Made by a program: the position numbers and the translations under genes. From Alphaproteobacteria bacterium (lineage in GTDB: Bacteria; Pseudomonadota; Alphaproteobacteria; Thalassobaculales; Thalassobaculaceae), in the NCBI GenBank assembly GCA_024742605.1, contig JANSYC010000029.1:1-49272 (forward strand): a DNA stretch of 49,272 bases, read 5' to 3'. Of this stretch, positions 38,850 through 46,335 are shown one piece after another; the first letter of the stretch is position 1; each line of letters starts with the position of its first letter. The notes beneath the pieces are model-generated. The model searched no databases. It saw only the letters and a list, made by a program, of their open reading frames with translations, and was not told where the DNA came from.

Positions 38850-39782
38850 ATGACGACCGCACAAAGCGGCGAGGGGGACGCGGCGCTCCCTCGCTCGAAT
38901 TCAAAGCGATCCTTCTGGCAAAACCTCGTGGACGATGAGGGACCGGGCAAACTGGTTCTCTGGATTCCGCTTGTGTTTATGGTCGTGTTCTTTCTGATAC
39001 CGCTTGCGCTGACCCTGGTGTGGAGTGTCTTCGAGCGCACCATGTTCTGGATGGAGCCGGGGTTCACTTTTGCGGCCTATGGGGACTTCTTCAACTCAGG
39101 CCGGATCGACAGTTTTCTGAACTCCATCAAGTCCGCTGCCATCACCGTTGCGATCGCGTTTTGTCTGGGATTTCCGATCGCGGTGTTCGTACGGCGGTCG
39201 CTCCCCGTGCATGCACAGCATCAGGCGATCTTGCTGTTCATTCTGCCGTTCATGATTTCGGAAGTCATACGGCTGTTCGCCCTGCGACCGGTCCTGGGAC
39301 GAAACGGAATCCTGAACGATGCTCTGATGTCGCTTGGCCTGGTGGATGAACCGCTCTCGGTTTTCCTGTTCACGCCGACGGGGGTGGTGATCGGTGAGGT
39401 CCTGTCGTTCCTGCCGTTCATGGTGTTCTGCGGGTTCCTCGCGATGGAGGCGGTTCCTGGCTACGTGTTCGAGCTCTGCGACGACATCGGATCCGGACTC
39501 GTGTCGACCATGCGGCGGGTGATTATTCCCTTGGCTGCGCCCGGGATCTTCGCGGCCTCGATCTTCATATTCGTGAACTCGCTCGGCCTGTTCCTTGTAC
39601 CGGATCTGCTCGGCGGACCGGGGGCGGCAAACGCCGGCACATTGGTGGTCAATGCCATCGCCGCGCTCGATTTCCCGCTGGCCATGGCGATCGCGGCGAT
39701 CATGGTCGCGATGATGGTGGTGCTGCTGTGGATCGGCCACCGGATGTTCGACCTGACCAAGCTGCTGGAGCCGTTCAAGTGA
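38850..39782 (+). CDS. ABC transporter permease, PotB-like
   Basis: A 310-aa inner-membrane permease with about six helices. It starts with a hydrophilic ~30-residue N-terminal tail, then the first helix LVLWIPLVFMVVFFLIPLALTLVWS, and contains the permease EAA-type loop near EAVPGYVFELCDDIGSGLVSTMRRVIIPLAAPG. It lies 27 bases after the binding protein. Its TGA overlaps the GTG of the second permease. PotB-like by order and size. Confidence 0.88.
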   Translation: MTTAQSGEGDAALPRSNSKRSFWQNLVDDEGPGKLVLWIPLVFMVVFFLIPLALTLVWSVFERTMFWMEPGFTFAAYGDFFNSGRIDSFLNSIKSAAITVAIAFCLGFPIAVFVRRSLPVHAQHQAILLFILPFMISEVIRLFALRPVLGRNGILNDALMSLGLVDEPLSVFLFTPTGVVIGEVLSFLPFMVFCGFLAMEAVPGYVFELCDDIGSGLVSTMRRVIIPLAAPGIFAASIFIFVNSLGLFLVPDLLGGPGAANAGTLVVNAIAALDFPLAMAIAAIMVAMMVVLLWIGHRMFDLTKLLEPFK

Positions 39783-40603
39783 GCCACGATTACGAGAGCC
39801 CGTGGCTGTACCGGGCAAAATGGCTCTATCTGCTGACAATCGTCGGGGTCCTGATGCTGCCGGTGTTCTACACCCTCTGGATCTCGTTCAATCAAAACGG
39901 CTTCGGCGCGGCGGAGTACGATTTCACCTTCTTCTGGTACGGCGCGCTGTTCGAGAACGACGAGATCCGGGTGGCTTTGGGATGGACGGTCCTGATCGCC
40001 CTGATCGTAGTGGGGATCACGGTGCCGATGGGCGTGCTGGCCGCGAAATTCTACCAGCGCACCCGTTTCAAGGTCCTGTTCGTGTTTCTGATGCTGTCGC
40101 CGCTGTTCGTGCCGGCCGACATCACCGCAGCAGCCCTGCTGGTCTACTTCAAGAACCTGAATGCGATGATCGACGGGCTGATCGGGATTGAGGTGTTTGA
40201 TCTGGGGCTTTGGAGTGCGGTGGTCGGCCAGATCACCTGGTGTCTTCCCTACGCGTTCGTGGTGATTCTGGTGACCATGGGACGGTTCCGGCCGGAGCAG
40301 ACCGAGGCCGCCCGGACCTGTGGCGCGGATGCCTGGCAGGCCTTCTGGCAGATCGAGTTTCCGCAGATCCGGCCCGGCGTGTTCTCCAGCTGCGCCTTTG
40401 TGGTGATCCTGTCGTTCAACGAGTACGTCCGGACCAATTTCCTCAAGGGCGGGTTCGATACCTTCCCGACCTATCTGGTCTCCTACATGCTCAACACCGG
40501 CATGACACCCGAGGTCTATGCCATGGCGGGACTCGTCAGCATGGTCTCGATGGCTGCGATCGCCCTGGTCCTGATTCTCGCCCTCAGCAGGAGAGCCGCA
40601 TGA
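39779..40603 (+). CDS. ABC transporter permease, PotC-like
   Basis: A 274-aa permease starting at GTG 39779, overlapping the previous stop (GTGA). It has about six helices, the first being WLYLLTIVGVLMLPVFYTLWISF, and the EAA-like loop QTEAARTCGADAWQAFWQIEFPQIRPGVFSS. This matches the PotC/ModB-like second permease of polyamine importers. Its stop overlaps the ATPase start (ATGA), so all three membrane and ATPase genes are coupled. Confidence 0.88.
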   Translation: MSHDYESPWLYRAKWLYLLTIVGVLMLPVFYTLWISFNQNGFGAAEYDFTFFWYGALFENDEIRVALGWTVLIALIVVGITVPMGVLAAKFYQRTRFKVLFVFLMLSPLFVPADITAAALLVYFKNLNAMIDGLIGIEVFDLGLWSAVVGQITWCLPYAFVVILVTMGRFRPEQTEAARTCGADAWQAFWQIEFPQIRPGVFSSCAFVVILSFNEYVRTNFLKGGFDTFPTYLVSYMLNTGMTPEVYAMAGLVSMVSMAAIALVLILALSRRAA

Positions 40604-41676
40604 ACGCCCAAGCGCAATTCCCCGCCGCCCTGCTGCCGGCGGTCGAGGTCGAGGGGATTTCCAAGACCTATGGGCCGGTGACGGCCTTGAAGCCGACCAG
40701 CTTCAGCATTCCAGCCGGTCGGTATTTCGTGCTGTTGGGACCGTCGGGCGGCGGCAAGACCACGACCCTGCGCATGATCGCGGGTTTGATCCGCCCGACC
40801 ACAGGCCGGGTGAAGATCGCTGGACGCGACGTGACGGATCAGCCTGCCAACCGGCGCGACACCGCGATGGTGTTCCAGGGGTATGCCCTGTTCCCGCACA
40901 TGTCGGTCGAGCAGAACGTGGCCTATGGGCTGGAACTGCGGAAAATGTCTCGCGAGCAGATCCGCGAACGGACGCATGAGATGCTGCGGCTGGTCGGCCT
41001 GTCCGGCTTCGAGGCGAGGCGGCCGACCGAACTTTCCGGTGGCCAGCAGCAGAGGGTTCAGTTGGCCCGGGCGCTGGTGCTGGAAACCTCAATCGTGCTG
41101 CTGGATGAACCGCTGGCGGCGCTGGATGCCACTTTGCGCAAGGACATGTGCTTTGAACTCAAGCACATTCAGGAAAGCGTCGGCACCACCTTCGTACACG
41201 TGACCCATAACCAGGAAGAGGCGATGACCGTCGCCGATGAGATCGCGCTGATCGCCGATGGAACCGTGGTGGAGAGCGGTGCGCCTCGGCAGATGTACGA
41301 GCGTCCGCACCGACGCTTCACAGCCGAGTTCATTGGAGAGAATGCGGTGCTCAGCGGCCCTGTCGGCCCCTCCGGCATGCGGATCGCCGGGACGTCGGTC
41401 CCGGTGCCGAGCGGTGAGCGGATTTCCGCGATTTCGGTCGCCGCCGAAAATGTCAGGCTTTCGCTGGACGGTACGGCACGAGAGGCCTGGGCTTTGCCGG
41501 CGGCCGTTGTCGACGTGTTCTACCTCGGGTTCTCGGCCTTGCTGCATGTCCAGATCGATGGTGGACCGAGCATCCCTGTGCGCCTGCGCGCGCGGGACCT
41601 GCCGGATGGACTGTCGGCGGGCACCAGAGTCTGGGTTGATTGGGACGTGGCCGAGATGCGTGGACACGTGGACTGA
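40600..41676 (+). CDS. ABC transporter ATPase, PotA-like
   Basis: A 358-aa ATPase. Walker A GPSGGGKTTTL, signature LSGGQQQRVQLARAL, Walker B IVLLDEPLAALD, and the switch His in VTHNQEEAMTVAD are all intact. The C-terminal ~100 residues form a TOBE-like regulatory domain. It powers uptake through the two permeases encoded just upstream. The ATG has AGGAGAG upstream. Confidence 0.92.
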   Translation: MNAQAQFPAALLPAVEVEGISKTYGPVTALKPTSFSIPAGRYFVLLGPSGGGKTTTLRMIAGLIRPTTGRVKIAGRDVTDQPANRRDTAMVFQGYALFPHMSVEQNVAYGLELRKMSREQIRERTHEMLRLVGLSGFEARRPTELSGGQQQRVQLARALVLETSIVLLDEPLAALDATLRKDMCFELKHIQESVGTTFVHVTHNQEEAMTVADEIALIADGTVVESGAPRQMYERPHRRFTAEFIGENAVLSGPVGPSGMRIAGTSVPVPSGERISAISVAAENVRLSLDGTAREAWALPAAVVDVFYLGFSALLHVQIDGGPSIPVRLRARDLPDGLSAGTRVWVDWDVAEMRGHVD

Positions 41677-41815
41677 TTTCCGCACCTTAGGGGCAGAACC
41701 GATGTTTGACCCGCAAACTTAAAGGCAAGAATCTGAAAGTGGTTGGTGTTTGCCTTGGTTTTGCCTTGGCGCCATGGGATGCTTTCCTTTGAATGCAGTG
41801 TTTCGATGGTGATCT

Positions 41816-42352
41816 ATGCGCCAGGCTTCGAGAATGACCGCTCGATCGGGATCCGGGTTTTGCGGGTGTCTCCTCGCGTTGGGTTTGCTGGCTCTGATAC
41901 TGCCCGGAGCCGTCCAGGCGCGGTCTCCGATCCCCTATTTTCAAAGTGTTGAGAGTATCGGGCTGCACTGTTCCCGGATACTGGACGCGGAGGTGCCGGT
42001 CATGGCGCCGCTATGCGAGCGTCTGGCGGACGTGATCTCGGAACGCCATGGCGTCCAGGTATCGTACGGGGCCGACGGACTGTCTGACTCAGACACCCTG
42101 GTTCTGCTGATCAATGGGCATGGATGGGGCGAGATTGGCGGCGGTGAGGACCGGACACTGTCAACGAATTCGGGGCCAATAACGGCATTTACAGTCGGAT
42201 TGTTCAGAAGTGGACACACAAACCCGTTGTTGAGGGATTTGCCCCCGTATCTCCATTTCGGCAACCTGGACACAGCCGACTTGGATACCTTGGCCGCCGC
42301 CTTGGCAGATCGTGCTGCGGCCATTGTCGGGTTGGTCGCGAGCGAGCGATGA
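41816..42352 (+). CDS. Secreted protein of unknown function before the RTX protease
   Basis: A 178-aa protein with an N-terminal signal peptide (residues ~14-35, CLLALGLLALILPGAVQA). The mature part has two cysteines (GLHCSRIL and APLCERLADV) that could form a disulfide. No family recognised; it does not resemble the small serralysin inhibitors I know, although its position 9 bases before a serralysin gene invites that idea. Starts at ATG 41816; a gap of ~140 bases separates it from the ABC operon. Confidence 0.7.
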   Translation: MRQASRMTARSGSGFCGCLLALGLLALILPGAVQARSPIPYFQSVESIGLHCSRILDAEVPVMAPLCERLADVISERHGVQVSYGADGLSDSDTLVLLINGHGWGEIGGGEDRTLSTNSGPITAFTVGLFRSGHTNPLLRDLPPYLHFGNLDTADLDTLAAALADRAAAIVGLVASER

Positions 42353-42361
42353 GGGAACGGT

Positions 42362-43732
42362 ATGCATACACATGATCATGAGCTGACTGCGGCCCATTCG
42401 GGTTCCACGCTCGGCGCCGCCGCGAATGTCGACTGGACGCAGTACGTCGACACGCTGATCGCCGGGCCGACCATCAAGCTGGGCTCGATGCCGGGTATCG
42501 GGGCCACGGTGACCTATTCCTTCATGGACAGCCTGCCGTCCGACTATGTCGGCACCGAGTATACGAACGGCTTTCAGGCCTTCAATGACACCATGAAAGA
42601 CGCCGCGCGAAGCGCGTTCGATGCCTGGGCGGCGGTTGCGAACATCACGTTCGTCGAGACCACCGGCGACGATGCGGCGATCCGACTCGGCGCAAATTCC
42701 CAATCGAGTTCGGCCGCCTATGCCTTCTATCCAAGCAATCAGACCGGAGACGGCATCGACAGTGATATTTTCCTGAATGCCGACCTGTCCTATATGCTTT
42801 CGCCGACGCTCGGGACCTACGGGTATGAGACGATTCTGCACGAGATTGGCCATGCGCTCGGCCTGAAGCATCCTCACGAGGACAATCCTATTCTGGCGAG
42901 TTCGCTCGACAGCAATCTGAACACGGTGATGAGCTATAACAACGTCACCACCAACACCACGCCACAGGCCCTGGACGAGGCGGCGATCAAGTATCTCTAT
43001 GGTGCGTCTGACGGTTCTTCCTATTCGATCCTGACACTACAGGTCGGCGACTCTGCGGCCAACACGCTCGCCGGATCGGCGTCGAACGACTACATCCACG
43101 GCCAGGCGGGTGCCGATTTCATCAGCCTCGGCGACGGGGATGACGGCAGCTATGCGGGTGATGACAACGACACGGTCTTCGGCGAAAGCGGGAGCGATCT
43201 GATCTACGGCAATAAAGGCCTGGATTTCATAGATGGTGGCATCGGCAACGACACCATCTTCGGTGGTCAGAACGCCGGAACAGGCTCTCCCATGCGGGAC
43301 GGGGTGGAAACCATTATCGGCGGCAGCGGCAGCGATGTGATCTATGGAAACTACGGCAGCGATCTAATGAGCGGCGGATCGGGCGCTGACGTGATTTATG
43401 GCGGCCAGGACAACGACACAATGTTGGGCGGCAGCGGAGCCGACTATCTCTACGGCAATCTGGGCGACGATTTGATGTCCGGCGGAACTGGGCTCGACAT
43501 ATTCGTCTTCGGCGCCAATCAGGGCAACGACACGGTCGCGGATTTCGATCTGACATCCGATTTCATTGCTGTCAAAAGCGGGACCAACGGCATCAGCTCG
43601 ACCACTGGAGCTCTTGCCCAGCTCAGCGACGTGAACGGAACCGCCACGCTAGACCTCGGCAGCGGCAATTCCGTAACGCTGACGGGCCTTGTGTCTTCAG
43701 ATCTGCGGACCTTTGATTTCTTTATTGTCTAG
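42362..43732 (+). CDS. Serralysin-like M10 metalloprotease with RTX repeats, type I secreted
   Basis: A 456-aa secreted protease. The zinc site is HEIGHALGLKH (His160, Glu161, His164, His170) and the Met-turn is VMSYNN. From residue ~235 on it has calcium-binding GGxGxDxx repeats (AGADFISLGDGDD, GGSGSDVIYGN and so on) and ends in DFFIV, like the C-terminal type I secretion signal of serralysins. It has no N-terminal signal peptide, as expected. No type I transporter genes lie in this window. ATG 42362 has GAGGGAACGG upstream. Confidence 0.92.
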   Translation: MHTHDHELTAAHSGSTLGAAANVDWTQYVDTLIAGPTIKLGSMPGIGATVTYSFMDSLPSDYVGTEYTNGFQAFNDTMKDAARSAFDAWAAVANITFVETTGDDAAIRLGANSQSSSAAYAFYPSNQTGDGIDSDIFLNADLSYMLSPTLGTYGYETILHEIGHALGLKHPHEDNPILASSLDSNLNTVMSYNNVTTNTTPQALDEAAIKYLYGASDGSSYSILTLQVGDSAANTLAGSASNDYIHGQAGADFISLGDGDDGSYAGDDNDTVFGESGSDLIYGNKGLDFIDGGIGNDTIFGGQNAGTGSPMRDGVETIIGGSGSDVIYGNYGSDLMSGGSGADVIYGGQDNDTMLGGSGADYLYGNLGDDLMSGGTGLDIFVFGANQGNDTVADFDLTSDFIAVKSGTNGISSTTGALAQLSDVNGTATLDLGSGNSVTLTGLVSSDLRTFDFFIV

Positions 43733-43782
43733 GCTGCGGTCGCGCTCTTGGTCTGAGCGTCTTTGATCTGACGACATTACCA

Positions 43783-44490
43783 TCAAGCTTGAAGCGCTTG
43801 CTGGGCATGGGTTTCCAGACGTTGACGCAAATCCGTAGGCAAACGTAAAGCATCTCCAAGACGTTCGAGATAGCGCCGATCTTCGGAGACGGCATCATCA
43901 AGAACCAGCAGCGACGCCAGATAGACTTCGGCCGCTTGTTCGTCGCCCGTCGTCAGGCTTGCGATGGCAATGGGATCGCTCGGTTGCGACAGTTGCTCGA
44001 ACAGGAATGTTTTTTCGTCGGCATCCAAGCCCGCCCCATCGACCTGTTCCCGGATCATTCGGTGTTCCTGCTGATCGACGTGACCATCGGCCAATGCTGC
44101 ACTGATCATCGCCTTGATCAAGGTGAGGCGAAAATCCCGACCGGATTGGTCTGTCAGCACCGCAGGGTCGAAACGGCTTCCCGCTGGCGCGGGAGCGACC
44201 GGCTGTGGGTCAGCCTGGGTCGAATTCTGTGGGGCATTCGCCTTGTGATCGTTCCATGCTTTGTAAGCCAATCCGCCCAATACGGCCAAGCCGCCATATG
44301 TCAGGGCCTTGCCGCCAAATTTCCGGGCCTTCTTCGAGCTGACCAGGGTCGCGATCAAGCCGCCGGCAGCGGCACCTCCGAGCAGACCGCCCGGCACTCC
44401 TCCGGTCGTCAGGCTCTGTGCTGCCTTACCAATTGAGCTGGACCCATCCGCACTGCCTAAGAAGCCATTCAGCAACCTTTGAATATCCAC
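43783..44490 (-). CDS. TerB/DUF533-family inner membrane protein
   Basis: A 235-aa protein of the YebE/DUF533 type. It has a Gly-rich N-terminal part with hydrophobic helices (GGVPGGLLGGAAAGGLIATLV and ALTYGGLAVLGGLAYKAW), a Pro/Ala linker, and a C-terminal TerB-like helical domain (IKAMISAALADGHVDQQEHRMI, with the acidic-pair pattern of that fold). Function unknown; often linked to envelope or tellurite-type stress by family. It starts at GTG 44490 after AGGAAAGG. Confidence 0.85.
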   Translation of the reverse strand: MDIQRLLNGFLGSADGSSSIGKAAQSLTTGGVPGGLLGGAAAGGLIATLVSSKKARKFGGKALTYGGLAVLGGLAYKAWNDHKANAPQNSTQADPQPVAPAPAGSRFDPAVLTDQSGRDFRLTLIKAMISAALADGHVDQQEHRMIREQVDGAGLDADEKTFLFEQLSQPSDPIAIASLTTGDEQAAEVYLASLLVLDDAVSEDRRYLERLGDALRLPTDLRQRLETHAQQALQA

Positions 44491-44590
44491 CGTATATCTG
44501 CCTTTCCTAACCCGCTTCGAAGAGCAGATGGGGAGGCCGAGTAGCGGATTTCAAGGCTTGGATCAGCCGACATCTGGATTCTGGATCATA

Positions 44591-44606
44591 GTCACGTGTA
44601 CGTGAC
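44591..44606. promoter_or_regulatory. Palindrome GTCACGT-N2-ACGTGAC
   Basis: A perfect 7-bp inverted repeat with a 2-base spacer, the form of a dimeric regulator site. It lies 94 bases before the Rieske-FMN gene, which is its likely target; the TerB gene is 100 bases away on the other side. Confidence 0.5.
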
Positions 44607-44616
44607 CCCAGCCCGG

Positions 44617-44652
44617 GAGAACGGGTGATTGATAGGGTTCTCACCCGTTCTC
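44617..44652 (+). promoter_or_regulatory. Perfect 12-bp inverted repeat in the leader of the Rieske pair
   Basis: GAGAACGGGTGA (44617-44628) and TCACCCGTTCTC (44641-44652) are exact complements with a 12-base loop. In RNA this is a strong hairpin ending 47 bases before the ATG at 44700. It could be a leader RNA element or a second operator; no known riboswitch core was recognised. Confidence 0.5.
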
Positions 44653-44699
44653 TTCCCGGTCAGGATACCGTTCAAGACAGATGCAAACGAGGATGTGTC

Positions 44700-46310
44700 A
44701 TGGCCAAAACGGAAGTCGCGCGCCTGGATGCGCTGGGAGACCGCGATCCGACCTACGCGATTGTGGGTGAGGTCGATCTCGTGGTGGTCCGGTTCGACAA
44801 CGATGTCTCTGTCTTCTACGGCCGATGCCTGCATCGCGGCGCACTGATGGCAGATGGGTTCGTGCGCGGCAACAATCTGATCTGTGGTGTTCACGACTGG
44901 GACTATCGCCTCGACACCGGGGTTTCCGAATACGCCAATGACGAGAAGCTGCCGAAGTTCAAATCCTGGATTGAGGACGGCGCCGTCCTGGTCGACGCGG
45001 ATGAGATCAATGGCTGGGCCCAGGATAATCCGCAGCCATTCGATCGTGACGCTTATTTGGGGCTGTATGCGGATACCAGTCACGGCACCGAGGAGGAGCC
45101 TTATGCCGGGCTGATCCAAACCTATGCGCGGGACGGTCTGTCGAAGACCGGTCATCACGGTATGGTCGATGCCATGGGCGTGCGGCGCGGTCAGTTACCG
45201 GATTGGGATGATATTCAGCTGATCACCGCTCAGCTGCATCGCGGGCCGCTGCTGGAAGAGGAACCGGTCGGCACCGACGTGCTGATCGGCCCGAACGCAC
45301 AGAAACCGCTCCGCCTGGAGATCCCTTTGCTTGTGTCCGACATGAGCTTTGGCGCCCTGTCCGAGCCCGCAAAGGTGGCGCTGGCGCGCGACGCCGAGCT
45401 GGCGGGAACCGGCATCTGTTCGGGCGAGGGTGGCATGCTGCCGGAGGAGCAGGCGGAGAATTCCCGTTACTTTTACGAACTCGCCTCAGCACGCTTCGGC
45501 TTCAGTTGGGAGAAACTGGCGGACGTGCAGGCCTTCCACTTCAAGGGCGGCCAGGGAGCAAAGACCGGAACTGGCGGCCATCTGCCGGGTGCCAAGGTGA
45601 AGGGAAAGATCGCCGAAGTGCGCGGCCTGGAGGAGGGGCAGGACGCGATCTCGCCGCCACGGTTTCCAGACTGGACCGAGATTTCGCAGATCAAGGATTT
45701 CGCGGACCAAGTGCGCGACCGCACCGGCGGAATTCCGATCGGCTACAAGCTCTCTGCCCAACATATCGAGAAGGATATCGACGCGGCCATAGAAGTCGGG
45801 GTCGACTACATCATCCTGGACGGACGCGGTGGTGGTACCGGCGCCGCCCCGGTGATTTTCCGCGACAACATTTCTGTGCCGACCATCCCGGCCTTGGCGC
45901 GGGCGCGGCGACATCTTGATCGCTTGGGGCGTGACGACATCAGCCTGGTGATCACCGGCGGGCTTCGTAAACCGGCTGATTTCGTGAAGGCTCTGGCATT
46001 GGGGGCGGACGCAGTCGCGATCTCCAATTCGGCCATGCAGGCGATCGGCTGTATCGCCATGCGGGCCTGCCATACCAACAACTGTCCGGTTGGGATCGCG
46101 ACCCAAAAGCCGCATCTGGTCTCTCGTCTGGTGGTTGAGCAATCGGCGCTTCGGCTCAAGAACTTCTTCGATGCCTCGGTTGAGCTTATGCAGGTAATGG
46201 CGCGGGCCTGTGGCCACGATCACCTGTCCGGTTTTGATCTGGAAGACCTGACGACGTGGAAGAAGGATATGGCCGAGCTGTCGGGTGTGCCTTTTGGTGG
46301 GGTTGCCTAG
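44700..46310 (+). CDS. Rieske domain fused to an FMN/[3Fe-4S] glutamate-synthase-type domain
   Basis: A 536-aa fusion. Residues ~5-100 are a Rieske-like domain with C43-x-H45 and C62-x2-H65. From ~170 on is the glutamate synthase central/FMN barrel (GTGICSGEGGMLPEEQ, HFKGGQGAKTGTGGHLPG, YIILDGRGGGTGAAP). The three Cys of the [3Fe-4S] motif, C451-x5-C457-x4-C462, are complete (CIAMRACHTNNCPVGIATQ). There is no glutaminase domain, so an amide nitrogen cannot come from its own chain. By family it should pass electrons between FMN and the clusters and act on an amino/keto acid; the substrate is unknown. ATG 44700 has ACGAGGA upstream. The next gene, 25 bases on, also begins with a Rieske domain. 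Confidence 0.85.
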   Translation: MAKTEVARLDALGDRDPTYAIVGEVDLVVVRFDNDVSVFYGRCLHRGALMADGFVRGNNLICGVHDWDYRLDTGVSEYANDEKLPKFKSWIEDGAVLVDADEINGWAQDNPQPFDRDAYLGLYADTSHGTEEEPYAGLIQTYARDGLSKTGHHGMVDAMGVRRGQLPDWDDIQLITAQLHRGPLLEEEPVGTDVLIGPNAQKPLRLEIPLLVSDMSFGALSEPAKVALARDAELAGTGICSGEGGMLPEEQAENSRYFYELASARFGFSWEKLADVQAFHFKGGQGAKTGTGGHLPGAKVKGKIAEVRGLEEGQDAISPPRFPDWTEISQIKDFADQVRDRTGGIPIGYKLSAQHIEKDIDAAIEVGVDYIILDGRGGGTGAAPVIFRDNISVPTIPALARARRHLDRLGRDDISLVITGGLRKPADFVKALALGADAVAISNSAMQAIGCIAMRACHTNNCPVGIATQKPHLVSRLVVEQSALRLKNFFDASVELMQVMARACGHDHLSGFDLEDLTTWKKDMAELSGVPFGGVA

Positions 46311-46335
46311 GCAGCCTTTGGACCGGGAGATCGCG

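Noticed and set aside
37494-38864. A 456-codon minus-strand frame opposite the binding-protein gene
   Set aside because: It mirrors the Tat-exported binding protein and shows no family features.
41816-42352. A classical serralysin inhibitor (Inh family)
   Set aside because: Length and sequence pattern do not match the small Inh proteins; only the position suggests it.
44617-44700. Glycine or SAM riboswitch ahead of the Rieske pair
   Set aside because: The strong hairpin is there, but the conserved core bases of those riboswitches are not seen.
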